A stretch of 64,000 bases of DNA from Caulobacter sp. (GTDB lineage Bacteria; Pseudomonadota; Alphaproteobacteria; Caulobacterales; Caulobacteraceae), in NCBI GenBank assembly GCA_017745235.1, contig JAGHZU010000009.1, forward strand, positions 149,376-213,375. Reading direction: 5' to 3'. Below are positions 42,815-52,216 of this stretch, in pieces (position 1 is the stretch's first letter; the number at the start of each line of letters is the position of its first letter). The position numbers were made by a program, and so were the translations under genes. The notes beneath the pieces are model-generated. The model was not told the origin of the DNA, made no database searches, and worked only from the letters and a program-made list of their open reading frames with translations.

Positions 42815-45800
42815 ATGATGACCAACAGTTCCAAACGCGGCGTCAGCCGCCGCCGGCTTTTCTCGATCGGCGGCGGGGCGATCGCCGCCTCGAGCGTCGC
42901 GGCGCTGACGCCATCCGGCGCGGGGGCGGCCGACCAGCCGCTGGCCGTCGACACGCGGATGGTGACAGCGACTGAAGGGACCAACATCTGCGCGGTGGTC
43001 TCGCCCGACGGCAAGACGGTGGCCTTCGACGTCTACGCCATGCTGTGGCTTGTTCCGATCGACGGCGGGCCGGCCAGGCGACTGACGGAGGAGATCTACG
43101 AGATCGCCCAGCCGGACTGGTCGCCAGACGGCAAGACGCTGGCCTTCCAGTCTTATCGCGACGGAAACTTCCACGTCTGGACCATCGGCGCGGACGGGGC
43201 GGGGCTGAGGCAATTGACCAAGGGGGCGTTCGACTGCCGCGAGCCGCGGTGGTCGCCGGACGGACGCCAGATCGCCTTTTCGTCGGACAGGAGCGGGCGC
43301 TACGCGGTCCACCTGCTGGACGTCGCCAGCGGCGCGATCACGGCCTTCAGCACCGGCCCCGGCGACGAGTTCGAGCCCTCCTGGGCCCCCGACGGCAAGA
43401 GTCTCGCCTTCACGGTCGACAAGGTCCGCATCGACGTCCAGGCCTTGGATGGGACACGGCGGACGGTGGCCAAGGTCAAGGCCTCCGCAGATCGCTTCAA
43501 CGCCGCCTCGGTGTCCAGCCCGGCCTTCACGCCGGATGGCCAGGACGTGGTCTTCATCGCCATCGAGAACGGCAAGGCCGAGCTGCGCAACGCCGCCGGC
43601 GTGGTCGTCGGGGGCGAGGACGTCTTTCCGTTCCGCGTCTCCTGGCTGCCGTCGGGCGAATTCCTCCACACGGCCGACGGCCTGATCAAGCGGCGCAAGC
43701 CGGGCGGCGCGGCCACAGCGATCGCCTTCACCGCCACGGTCCCGGTCCTGACGCCGCGCTATGTCAAGAAGAGCCGCGACTTCCTGTCGGCCAAGACCCG
43801 GCCGGTGGTCGGCATCGGCAGCCCGGCCCTGTCCCCCGACGGTCGCCAGGTGGTGTTCCGGGCCTTGAACGATCTCTATCTGCTCGACATCGGCGGCGGT
43901 CCGGCCAAGCCGCTGATCAACGACGCCTTCAGCAAGGTGGATCCGGCCTGGTCGCCCGACGGCAAGACCCTGGCCTATTCGAGCGACAAGGGCGGATCGC
44001 TGGACATCTGGCTGCGCGAGATGACGACCGGCGCCAGCCGGCAACTGACCCATTTCGATGGGGCGGCGGTCTCCAGCGCTTGGTCGCGCGATGGCAAGTC
44101 GATCGCCTTCCTCAGCCAGAACGGCGGCTTGTTCGTGGCCGACGCCGAGACCGGCGAGACCCGCCGCGTCTATGGCGACCTCTGGGAGCCCGGCAAGCCG
44201 ACCTGGGGCCCCGGCGACAAGATCATCGCCTACGCCGCCTTCAAGCCGTACTCGGCGCGATTCCGCGAGGGGCTCAGCGAGATCCTGACGGTCGACGTGG
44301 CGAGCGGGAAGGGGACCTACGCCCCGATCCTGCCCGACCGCTCGCTGGGCACGCGCGGCGATGACGGTCCGGCGTGGTCGCCGGACGGCAAGTTCTTGGC
44401 CTACGTCTTCGCCAGCCGCCTGCACCTGTCGCCGGTGGACGAGGCCGGCAAGCTGCTGGGCCCGCCCAAGCCGCTCAATGACGAAGTCACCGATGCTGTC
44501 GGCTGGAGCGGCGACGGCAAGAGCCTGATCTATGTCTCAGCCGGGCAGCTGAAGCTGATTTCCGCGGCCGGCGGCGCGCCCAAGCTCGTGCCGCACGGCC
44601 TCACCTGGACCAATGTCCGGCCCAAGGGGCGCATGGTGGTGCGCGCGGCCCGGCTGTGGGACGGCAAGTCGCCGACCCTGCGCGAGAACGTCGATGTCCT
44701 GATTTCCGACGGCCGCATCGCCGGCGTCGCCCCGCGAGGCGAGGTGACGGCCGACGTGACGGTGGTGGATGCTCCGACCGGCACGGTGATGCCGGGCCTG
44801 ATCGACATGCACACCCATCGCCAGATGCAGGGCTACGGCTACGGCGACCGGGAAGGGCGGCTGTGGCTGTCCCTGGGCGTGACCACGACCCGTTCGCCCG
44901 GCGGCCCGGCCTATCATACCGTCGAGGATCAGGAAGCGATCGAGTCCGGCAGGCGGATCGGTCCGCGCTACTACGCCACCGGCGAGGCGATCGACGGCTC
45001 CCGGATCTTCTACAACTTCATGCGGCCGGTCACCGAACCTGGCCAGATGGCGCTGGAGCTGAAACGGGCCGAAGCGCTGTCCTACGACCTGATCAAGACC
45101 TATGTCCGCCTGTCGGGAGAGCGCCAGAAGGAGGTCATCGCCTGGGCGCACGCCAAGGGTCTGCCGCTGACCTCGCACTATCACTATCCGGCCCTGGGAC
45201 TGGGCATGGACGGCATGGAGCACCTGGGCGCGACCAGCCGCACCGGTTATTCGCGCACGGTCAGCGCGTTGGGGAACATCTATCAGGACGTCAACGCCGC
45301 CTTCGTGACCAGCAAGGCGGCGCGAACGCCGACCCTGTTCACCTCCACGGCCCTGCTTGGCGACGATCGCTCGCTGGTCGACGACCCGCGCATCAAGGCG
45401 CTGTATCCTCCGTGGGAATACGCTCGCCTGCTGGAGCGGGCCAAGCAGATGGCGACCATGGATCGCACGCCGATCCTGGCCTCGCTCGAGCGCAACGTCG
45501 CCGAGGTGGCGCGCACCGTCCGGGCGGGCGGGCGCATCACCACCGGCACGGATTCGCCGATCGACTTCAACGCCGTCAGCCTGCACATGAACCTGCGGGC
45601 CATGGTCCGTTACGGCATGACGCCGTTCGAGGCCCTGGTCACCGCGACCAGCGCCTCGGGCGAGTATCTGGATGAGCCTCTGGGGGCGATCGCCACCGGG
45701 AACTACGCCGATCTCATCTGGGTCGACGGCGACCCGCTGGCGCGGATCGAGGACGCGGCCAAGGTCGCCAAGGTGATCAAGCACGGCGAGGTCCATACGA

Positions 45801-45985
45801 TCGCCGACCTGGTCGGCCCGTTCGCGGACCACAGTCAGCGGGCTGCGCTCGATGCTGGCCGCCGCTTCGTCTGCGAGGCTTCGGCCGAATACTGGTGGCA
45901 CGAGCCCCACTTCCTGGCCCAGGCCCGCGCCTCGTGCTGCGACGGCGCCTGCGGCTTCACGCCGACCTTCAGCCTTCAAGTCTAG
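42815..45985 (+). CDS. Exported TolB-propeller/amidohydrolase fusion enzyme
   Basis: A 1056-aa Tat-exported protein (SRRRLFSIGGGAIAASS). Residues ~50-600 are WD40/TolB-like propeller repeats, each with a variant of WSPDGKTLAF; residues ~610-1010 are an amidohydrolase domain with the metal motif MHTHRQMQG, candidate His ligands in SHYHYPALG and MEHLG, and the catalytic Asp in TGTDSPID. Such fusions cleave amide or peptide bonds of imported or periplasmic compounds. It begins 48 bases after the receptor, so probably co-transcribed, and is followed by the amine oxidase after 16 bases. The Cys-rich tail (ASCCDGACGF) is unusual. Confidence 0.9.
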   Translation: MMTNSSKRGVSRRRLFSIGGGAIAASSVAALTPSGAGAADQPLAVDTRMVTATEGTNICAVVSPDGKTVAFDVYAMLWLVPIDGGPARRLTEEIYEIAQPDWSPDGKTLAFQSYRDGNFHVWTIGADGAGLRQLTKGAFDCREPRWSPDGRQIAFSSDRSGRYAVHLLDVASGAITAFSTGPGDEFEPSWAPDGKSLAFTVDKVRIDVQALDGTRRTVAKVKASADRFNAASVSSPAFTPDGQDVVFIAIENGKAELRNAAGVVVGGEDVFPFRVSWLPSGEFLHTADGLIKRRKPGGAATAIAFTATVPVLTPRYVKKSRDFLSAKTRPVVGIGSPALSPDGRQVVFRALNDLYLLDIGGGPAKPLINDAFSKVDPAWSPDGKTLAYSSDKGGSLDIWLREMTTGASRQLTHFDGAAVSSAWSRDGKSIAFLSQNGGLFVADAETGETRRVYGDLWEPGKPTWGPGDKIIAYAAFKPYSARFREGLSEILTVDVASGKGTYAPILPDRSLGTRGDDGPAWSPDGKFLAYVFASRLHLSPVDEAGKLLGPPKPLNDEVTDAVGWSGDGKSLIYVSAGQLKLISAAGGAPKLVPHGLTWTNVRPKGRMVVRAARLWDGKSPTLRENVDVLISDGRIAGVAPRGEVTADVTVVDAPTGTVMPGLIDMHTHRQMQGYGYGDREGRLWLSLGVTTTRSPGGPAYHTVEDQEAIESGRRIGPRYYATGEAIDGSRIFYNFMRPVTEPGQMALELKRAEALSYDLIKTYVRLSGERQKEVIAWAHAKGLPLTSHYHYPALGLGMDGMEHLGATSRTGYSRTVSALGNIYQDVNAAFVTSKAARTPTLFTSTALLGDDRSLVDDPRIKALYPPWEYARLLERAKQMATMDRTPILASLERNVAEVARTVRAGGRITTGTDSPIDFNAVSLHMNLRAMVRYGMTPFEALVTATSASGEYLDEPLGAIATGNYADLIWVDGDPLARIEDAAKVAKVIKHGEVHTIADLVGPFADHSQRAALDAGRRFVCEASAEYWWHEPHFLAQARASCCDGACGFTPTFSLQV

Positions 45986-46001
45986 TTTCGGGGAGCAGAC
46001 C

Positions 46002-47561
46002 ATGGGTATTTCGCGACGCAGCTTTCTGACGTCCGTGGGCAAGGCGGGCGGCTACGGAGCGCTCTACACCACGATGATGGGGATGGGCCTGCTGGCCGCG
46101 CCGCGCGCCTATGCCGGAGCGCCCAAGCTGGAACTGGCGGGCGGCAAGGGCGCGTCGGTGGCGATCCTCGGGGCGGGCGTCGCCGGGCTGGTGGCCGCTT
46201 ACGAGCTGCGCAAGGCGGGCTATGCGGTGACCGTGCTGGAAGCGCGCGATCGCCCAGGCGGCCGGGCCTGGTCCGTGCGGTCGGGCACGAAGATCGTCCA
46301 GGCGGGCCGCCCGGATCAGGTTGTCGACTGGGCCGAAGGCAGGAACGCCTATTTCAACGCCGGTCCGGCCCGCATTCCGCAATGGCACCACGCCATCCTC
46401 GGCTATTGCCAGGAACTGGGCGTGCCGCTTGAGGTGATGGTCAACGCCAACCGCTCGGCCAAGCTGGACTTCGCCGGCCAGGTGGTGACCGAGCGCCAGG
46501 CCGTCAACGACACGCGCGGCGCATTCACCGAACTGCTGGCCAAGGCCGTCGACAGGGGCGCGCTGGATCAGGAACTGACCGGCGTCGATAAGCAGAAGCT
46601 GCTCGGCTACCTGTCGGCCTACGGCGACCTGTCCAAGAACACCTACAAGGGCTCGACCCGCGCCGGCTTCCTGGCGTCGCCAGGCGGCTATGACCACCCG
46701 CCCAAGGGCGGGCCGCCGCTGCGCATGGCCGACATGATGAAGTCGCAGTTCTGGGGCGCCAGCCTGATCTTCGAGGAGATCATCGACATGCAGGCCACCA
46801 TGCTGCAGCCGGTCGGCGGCATGGACCGGATTTCCTACGCCCTCTACGAGCAGGTGAAGCCGGCCGTGAAGTTCGAGGCCGTGGTCAAGCAACTGCGCAA
46901 GACGTCCAAGGGCGTGAAGATCGTCTATGCCGACAAGGCGGGCGAGCAGGCGCTGCAGGCCGACTACTGCATCTGCACGATCCCGCTGCCGGTGCTGGCC
47001 AAGATCCCGTCGGACTTCTCGCCGCGGGTGAAGTCGGCGATCGCGGCGGCCGAATACCACCATGGCACCAAGGTGGCCTGGGAGAGCCGGCGGTTCTGGG
47101 AGCAGGACGACTTCCAGTACGGCGGCCTGGGCTGGACCGACGAGGCCAACGAACTGGTCTGGTATCCCAGCGGCGGCATTGGCGAGAAGACCGGGATCCT
47201 GGTCGGGGCCTATTCCATCGGCTTCTCCGGACCTGACGCGCCGCCGAAATATGCGGCCATGTCGTTCGAGGAGCGTTTCGCTGTCTCGCGCCGGGTGATC
47301 GACAAGTTCCATCCCGGCCACGGCCAGGAGCTGACCAAGCCCTTCACCGTATCGTGGATGCAGACGCCCTACAGCGAGGGCGTCGCCGTCGGCTGGAAGG
47401 AAGAACAGCGCGCCACCGACTATGCCGAGCTGTGCAAGCCCGACGGCGCCTTCTACTTCGCCGGAGAGCACATGAGCTACATCAACGCCTGGCAGGAAGG
47501 CGCGGCGCTGGCGGCCCACGAGGCGATCAGGCTGATCCAGGCGCGGGTGTCGGCGGCCTGA
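46002..47561 (+). CDS. Tat-exported flavin amine/L-amino-acid oxidase
   Basis: A 519-aa flavoprotein of the monoamine oxidase/L-amino-acid oxidase superfamily. Tat signal SRRSFLTSVGKAGGYGA; FAD motif AILGAGVAGLVAAYELRKAG followed by ARDRPGGRAWSVR; C-terminal flavin contact FYFAGEHMSYINAWQEGA. It would oxidise an amine or amino acid and release H2O2 in the periplasm. GGGGAGCAG precedes ATG 46002. It follows the amidohydrolase by 16 bases, suggesting that hydrolysis products feed the oxidase. The frame is open upstream inside the previous gene and is not used. Confidence 0.9.
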   Translation: MGISRRSFLTSVGKAGGYGALYTTMMGMGLLAAPRAYAGAPKLELAGGKGASVAILGAGVAGLVAAYELRKAGYAVTVLEARDRPGGRAWSVRSGTKIVQAGRPDQVVDWAEGRNAYFNAGPARIPQWHHAILGYCQELGVPLEVMVNANRSAKLDFAGQVVTERQAVNDTRGAFTELLAKAVDRGALDQELTGVDKQKLLGYLSAYGDLSKNTYKGSTRAGFLASPGGYDHPPKGGPPLRMADMMKSQFWGASLIFEEIIDMQATMLQPVGGMDRISYALYEQVKPAVKFEAVVKQLRKTSKGVKIVYADKAGEQALQADYCICTIPLPVLAKIPSDFSPRVKSAIAAAEYHHGTKVAWESRRFWEQDDFQYGGLGWTDEANELVWYPSGGIGEKTGILVGAYSIGFSGPDAPPKYAAMSFEERFAVSRRVIDKFHPGHGQELTKPFTVSWMQTPYSEGVAVGWKEEQRATDYAELCKPDGAFYFAGEHMSYINAWQEGAALAAHEAIRLIQARVSAA

Positions 47562-47730
47562 CGACGGGCCGGGTTGGTGGGGCGAAGTCGCACGGACAGG
47601 GTCGACGTCACTGTCGGCGCATGCGGACGAACGTCCAGTTTCGGCGCGGCTCGAGCGCCTTGAAATGGCGCCTGGCCGACCTCAAAGTCCGAGGGACTTG
47701 ATTGGCGCGGCAGGAACGTCTGCGCCCGCG

Positions 47731-47748
47731 AGGGTCAAAACTGACCCT
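47731..47748. repeat. Short inverted repeat in the oxidase-tRNA gap
   Basis: AGGGTCA-AAAC-TGACCCT, a perfect 7-bp stem with 4-base loop, in the otherwise featureless 47562-47793 gap. It might terminate the oxidase transcript (no T-run) or be a relic of a mobile-element end; neither is proven. Confidence 0.35.
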
Positions 47749-47793
47749 TGCAGCAAAGCGTTCGCCTCAATGCTCTGTTTCTTTGGAGAAAAA

Positions 47794-47868
47794 TGGTGGA
47801 TGCGACAGGGATTGAACCTGTGACCCCCTCGGTGTGAACGAGGTGCTCTCCCGCTGAGCTACGCATCC
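47794..47868 (-). tRNA. tRNA-Val(CAC)
   Basis: On the minus strand GGATGCG pairs with CGCATCC to form the acceptor stem, discriminator A, encoded CCA. D-arm GCTC...GAGC, anticodon stem CCTCG/CGAGG with loop TTCACAC giving anticodon CAC, T-arm around GGTTCAATCC. Anticodon CAC reads GUG (Val). Confidence 0.95.
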
Positions 47869-47914
47869 GCCGTGTGGGGAGGTCGGTGAAGACCCCGCCG
47901 CGAGAGGAGGGGGC

Positions 47915-48640
47915 CTATAGCCCGGTCGTTTCGGGGGCGCAAGAGGCCAAAAGCGAGATGCAGGCCGAACGGGTGTCGGAAAACGCATCTATCAACAGAT
48001 CTCCGCCCAGCGTCTCGACCGGAGCCTCGGTATAGCCGAACGAGACGAGCAGGGCGGGGACGTTGGCGGCCTTGGCGGCCAGCACGTCGTTGATGCTGTC
48101 GCCCACCATCACCGCGCGGGTCGGATCGCCGCCCACAGCCGCGATGGCGGCCAGCACATGGCGCGGGTCAGGCTTGGGGGCCGGAGCGCTGTCGGCGCCG
48201 ACGACGGCGTCGAAATGGCGGGTCAGGTCCAGGGCGTCCAGCAGGGCCACCGACAGATGGGTCAGCTTGTTGGTGCACACCACCAGCCGTGCGCCCGCGG
48301 TCCTCAGGTCCTCCAGCGTTTCGACCACGCCGGGGAAGGGCGTGCTCTCGTGGGCGATGCGGCCGAGGTAGAGGGCGACGAAGCGCTCGACCAGGGCCGG
48401 CGCCTGGTCGGCGTCCAGCGGCGCGCCGGCGGCGGCGAAGCCGCGCTCCAGCAGGGCCTTGGCGCCGCGTCCCACCATCTTGCGCACGTCATCGAACGGC
48501 AGGGCGGGCAGGCCCTCTTCCGCCAGGATGGCGTTGAGGCTCGCGACCAGGTCGGGCGCGGTGTCGACCAGGGTTCCATCCAGGTCGAAGGCGATGGTGG
48601 CGCCGTTCAGGAGAGCGTCGGGTGTGGAAAGGGCGGACAT
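47915..48640 (-). CDS. gph: Phosphoglycolate phosphatase (HAD family)
   Basis: A 241-aa cytosolic HAD phosphatase removing phosphate from 2-phosphoglycolate. Motif [14 protein letters not shown] (nucleophile and acid Asp), motif II VVCTNK, motif III KPDPRHV, motif [12 protein letters not shown]. Divergent from glmU across 68 bases. Related HAD phosphatases cannot be fully excluded, but the motifs and length fit Gph. Confidence 0.88.
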   Translation of the reverse strand: MSALSTPDALLNGATIAFDLDGTLVDTAPDLVASLNAILAEEGLPALPFDDVRKMVGRGAKALLERGFAAAGAPLDADQAPALVERFVALYLGRIAHESTPFPGVVETLEDLRTAGARLVVCTNKLTHLSVALLDALDLTRHFDAVVGADSAPAPKPDPRHVLAAIAAVGGDPTRAVMVGDSINDVLAAKAANVPALLVSFGYTEAPVETLGGDLLIDAFSDTRSACISLLASCAPETTGL

Positions 48641-48708
48641 GCTCTGGCCTTTCGGCTAAACGCGCGGCTAATGCAACTTTGGTCCGCCCTTCGGGAGTCG
48701 CTTCGTCC

Positions 48709-50070
48709 ATGACTGTCCCCGCCCGCAAACGCGCCGCCGTCATCCTGGCCGCCGGCCAGGGCACGCGGATGAAGTCGCCGACGCCCAAGGTGCTGCACCG
48801 GATCGGCGGCCGGACCATGCTGGATCACGCCATCGACGCCGCCCAGGCCCTGGGCTGCGAGCGGGTGGTGGTGGTGGTCGGGGCCCATAGCCCGCAGGTC
48901 GGCGAGCACGCGGTCAAGCGCCTGGGCGAAGGCGCGACCGTCATCCAGGATCCGCCCCTGGGAACCGGTCACGCCGTACTGGCTGCTCGCGAGGCCCTGG
49001 CCGACTTCGACGGCGACGTGGTGGTGACCTACGCCGACTGCCCGCTGCTGACCGCCCCGACGATCGAGCCGTTGTTCGCCCTGCGCGACGCCGGCGCCGA
49101 CCTGGCCGTGCTGGGCTTCGAGGCCGCCGACCCCACCGGTTACGGCCGCCTGATCCTGGCCTCGGACGAGGTGCTGCTGCGCATTGTCGAGGAGAAGGAA
49201 GCCGACGCCGAGACCAAGCAGGTGCGCGCCTGCAATTCCGGCGTGCTGGCCGCGGACCGCGCCGTGTTGTTCGACCTGCTGGCCAAGGTGCGCAACGACA
49301 ACGCCAAGGGCGAATACTACCTGACCGACGTGGTCGGCTTGGCCCATGAGCAGAAGCTCACCCCCCGCGCGGCCTTCGCGCCGGAAGCCGCCACCCAGGG
49401 CGTCAACTCGCAGGGCGAACTGGCCGCCGCCGAAGCCGTGTGGCAGGCCGCCCGCCGCGCCGCCTTCATGGTCGAGGGCGTGACCATGCCCGCGCCCGAC
49501 ACCGTCCATCTCTGCTGGGACACCCGGCTGGCGGCGGGCGTGACGGTCGAGCCCTTCGTGGTGTTCGGCCCGGGCGTCAGCGTGGCGCGCGGCGCGGTGA
49601 TCCGCGCTTTCAGCCACTTGGAAGGCGCCGCCGTGGGCGAAGGCGCCCTGATCGGCCCCTACGCCCGCCTGCGTCCGGGCGCTGACATCGGCGCCGACGC
49701 CCATATCGGCAACTTCGTGGAAGTGAAGAAGGTCAAGGTCGGCGCGGGCGCCAAGGCCAACCACCTGTCCTACCTGGGCGACGGCACGGTGGGTCCGAAG
49801 GCCAACATCGGCGCCGGCACGATCTTCTGCAACTACGATGGTTTCGACAAGTTCGAGACCCATGTGGGCTCTGGAGCCTTCATCGGCTCCAACACGGCCC
49901 TCGTCGCGCCTGTGCGGGTTGGCGACGGGGCCATGACCGGCTCGGGTTCGGTCATCACCAAGGACGTGGCCGAGAACACCCTGGCGATCAGCCGGGCGGG
50001 TCAGGTCGACAAGCCCGGCTGGGCGGAACGTTTTCGGGCCATGAAGCTGGCCAGGAAGGAAAAGAAATGA
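48709..50070 (+). CDS. glmU: Bifunctional GlmU (GlcNAc-1-P uridyltransferase / GlcN-1-P acetyltransferase)
   Basis: Makes UDP-GlcNAc for peptidoglycan and lipid A; 453 aa. N-terminal uridyltransferase with [18 protein letters not shown] at residues ~13-30, GTGHAVLAA and the metal Asp in YADCPLL; C-terminal left-handed beta-helix acetyltransferase ([26 protein letters not shown]-like [20 protein letters not shown]). Start ATG 48709; the open frame upstream has no homology. rpiA overlaps the stop by ATGA. Confidence 0.96.
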   Translation: MTVPARKRAAVILAAGQGTRMKSPTPKVLHRIGGRTMLDHAIDAAQALGCERVVVVVGAHSPQVGEHAVKRLGEGATVIQDPPLGTGHAVLAAREALADFDGDVVVTYADCPLLTAPTIEPLFALRDAGADLAVLGFEAADPTGYGRLILASDEVLLRIVEEKEADAETKQVRACNSGVLAADRAVLFDLLAKVRNDNAKGEYYLTDVVGLAHEQKLTPRAAFAPEAATQGVNSQGELAAAEAVWQAARRAAFMVEGVTMPAPDTVHLCWDTRLAAGVTVEPFVVFGPGVSVARGAVIRAFSHLEGAAVGEGALIGPYARLRPGADIGADAHIGNFVEVKKVKVGAGAKANHLSYLGDGTVGPKANIGAGTIFCNYDGFDKFETHVGSGAFIGSNTALVAPVRVGDGAMTGSGSVITKDVAENTLAISRAGQVDKPGWAERFRAMKLARKEKK

Positions 50071-50747
50071 GCGCCGACGATCAGAAGCGGATTTCGGGCG
50101 AGGCCGCGGCCGAGCTCGTCGAGAGCGGCATGGTCGTGGGCTTGGGCACGGGCTCGACGGCGGCTTGGTTCGTCAAGGCGCTGGCGGCCCGCAAGCTGGA
50201 CATCCGGGGCGTACCGACGTCGGAGGCCACCGCCAATCTGGCGCGCGAACTGGGAATCCCGCTGGCGGCCCTGGACGACGTCAAGAGCATCGACCTGACC
50301 GTGGATGGCGCCGACGAGATCGGCCCGGGCCTTTCCCTGATCAAGGGCGGCGGCGCGGCCCTGCTGCGCGAGAAGCTGGTCTGGGAGGCGTCCAGGCGTT
50401 GCGTGGTCATCGCCGACGCCGCCAAGAAGGTGGATCACCTGGGCAAGTTCCCGCTGCCGATCGAGGTCGTGCGCTTCGGCCACGTTCACACCGGCCAGCG
50501 CCTGGCCGACATCGCCGCCGAGTTCGACCTCCTGCCGCCGCGCCTGCGCACGGCCGACCGCGGCGTCGTGGTCACCGACGGGGGCAACGTGATCTATGAC
50601 GTTCCGTCGGGCGTGATCGCCGAGCCGGCGGCCCTGGCCGCGGCCCTGAAGACGGTGACCGGCGTGGTCGACCACGGCCTGTTCCTGGACCTGGCGGACG
50701 AGGCCCTGGTGGGGACCGACCAGGGGGTGGTCAAGCTGCTGCCTTAG
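50067..50747 (+). CDS. rpiA: Ribose-5-phosphate isomerase A
   Basis: Interconverts ribose-5-P and ribulose-5-P in the pentose phosphate pathway; 226 aa. Motifs: [34 protein letters not shown] (active-site Asp residues), LLREKLVW and [12 protein letters not shown]. Start overlaps glmU (ATGA); a strong hairpin follows the stop. Confidence 0.96.
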   Translation: MSADDQKRISGEAAAELVESGMVVGLGTGSTAAWFVKALAARKLDIRGVPTSEATANLARELGIPLAALDDVKSIDLTVDGADEIGPGLSLIKGGGAALLREKLVWEASRRCVVIADAAKKVDHLGKFPLPIEVVRFGHVHTGQRLADIAAEFDLLPPRLRTADRGVVVTDGGNVIYDVPSGVIAEPAALAAALKTVTGVVDHGLFLDLADEALVGTDQGVVKLLP

Positions 50748-50767
50748 ACCCATATCCGCCATCTTCC

Positions 50768-50792
50768 GGGCGCACGGCGACGCTGTGCGCCC
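50768..50792 (+). terminator. Hairpin terminator after rpiA
   Basis: Perfect 8-bp stem GGGCGCAC/GTGCGCCC with 9-base loop, 20 bases after the rpiA stop, followed by CTGTCAGTTTTCC. Probably ends the glmU-rpiA transcript before gor. Confidence 0.55.
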
Positions 50793-50818
50793 CTGTCAGT
50801 TTTCCGGAGCCTCGATCG

Positions 50819-52216
50819 ATGGCTGAGTACGACTTCGACCTGTTCGTCATCGGCGCCGGTTCGGGCGGCGTGCGCGCCGCGCGGGTGGCGGCCATGAGCG
50901 GCGCCAAGGTGGCCGTGGCCGAGGAATACCGCGTGGGCGGCACCTGCGTGATCCGCGGCTGCGTGCCCAAGAAGTTCATGGTCTACGCCAGCGAGGTCAC
51001 CAGCCAGCTGAAGACGGCCAAGGGGTACGGCTGGACGATCGACAACGCCCGGTTCGACTGGAAGGGCTTCCTGCACGACAAGGACGTCGAGATCGCCCGC
51101 TTGTCGGGCATCTACGTCACCAACCTGCAGAAGGCCGGCGCGCATCTCCTGCACGGCCGGGCACAGATCCTGGACGCCCACACGGTCGAGGTGCTGCCGA
51201 AGGAGGGCAGCAAGGACGCCGGCCGCTACACCGCCCGCAAGATCCTGGTCGCCACGGGCGGCCGGCCGCGGCGACCCGACTTCCCGGGCGCGGAGTTCGG
51301 AATCACCTCCGACGAGGCCTTCCACCTGCCGGAATTGCCCAAGCGGGCGCTGGTGGTGGGCGGCGGCTACATCGCCGTGGAGTTCGCCAGCATCTTCAAC
51401 GGCCTGGGCGTGCAGACCACGCTGCTCTACCGCGGCGCCAACATCCTGCGCGGTTTCGACGACGACGTGCGCTCGCACCTGGCCGACGAGCTTGAGAAGC
51501 GAGGGATCAAGGTGGTGCTGGGCTGCTCGCACCAGAGCATCGAGAAGACCGCCGACGGCACGCTTGTCAGCCGGCTCAACAACGATCTGACCTTCGATAG
51601 CGACGTGGTGCTGTTCGCCACCGGCCGCGAGCCCTACGTCGCGGGCCTGGGCCTGGAAAAGGCCGGGGTCGAGCTGAACGAGCATGGCGCGATCAAGGTC
51701 GACGACTTCTCCAAAACCAATGTCGACAGCATCTGGGCCGTGGGCGACGTCACCGACCGCATCAACCTGACGCCAGTGGCCATCCGCGAGGGGGCGGCCT
51801 TCGCCCAGACCGAATTCTACGACAACCCGCAGAACTTCGATCACGACAACGTCGCCTCGGCGGTGTTCTCGCAGCCGCCTGTGGGCACGGTGGGGCTGAC
51901 GGAGGCCCAGGCGCGTCACGCCTTCGGCAAGGTCGACATCTATCGCGCCGTCTTCCGACCCATGAAGGTCACCTTCTACGGCGGCCAGGACCGCTGTCTG
52001 ATCAAGCTGGTGGTCAAGCAGGACGATCAGCGCGTGGTCGGGGTGCACGTGGTCGGGCCGGACTCGCCGGAGATCATCCAGATGGCGGCCATCGCCGTTA
52101 AGATGGGCGTGACCAAGGCCCAGTGGGATTCCACCTGCGCCGTGCATCCGACCCTGGCCGAGGAACTGGTGACCATGCGCGAGAAGTACGTGCCGACCGA
52201 GATGGGCGGCGCATGA
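50819..52216 (+). CDS. gor: Glutathione-disulfide reductase
   Basis: FAD enzyme reducing GSSG with NADPH; 465 aa. FAD motif VIGAGSGGVRAARVAAM, redox disulfide in GGTCVIRGCVPKK, NADPH motif VGGGYIAVEFASIFNGLG, C-terminal dimer-interface active-site segment AVHPTLAEELVTM. The next gene overlaps the stop (ATGA). Confidence 0.95.
   Translation: MAEYDFDLFVIGAGSGGVRAARVAAMSGAKVAVAEEYRVGGTCVIRGCVPKKFMVYASEVTSQLKTAKGYGWTIDNARFDWKGFLHDKDVEIARLSGIYVTNLQKAGAHLLHGRAQILDAHTVEVLPKEGSKDAGRYTARKILVATGGRPRRPDFPGAEFGITSDEAFHLPELPKRALVVGGGYIAVEFASIFNGLGVQTTLLYRGANILRGFDDDVRSHLADELEKRGIKVVLGCSHQSIEKTADGTLVSRLNNDLTFDSDVVLFATGREPYVAGLGLEKAGVELNEHGAIKVDDFSKTNVDSIWAVGDVTDRINLTPVAIREGAAFAQTEFYDNPQNFDHDNVASAVFSQPPVGTVGLTEAQARHAFGKVDIYRAVFRPMKVTFYGGQDRCLIKLVVKQDDQRVVGVHVVGPDSPEIIQMAAIAVKMGVTKAQWDSTCAVHPTLAEELVTMREKYVPTEMGGA

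Noticed and set aside
39677..44425. Two long minus-strand frames (about 800 and 780 codons)
   Set aside because: They are antisense to the STN-TonB receptor and the propeller amidohydrolase, and read as Arg/Gly/Val-rich sequence with no domains.
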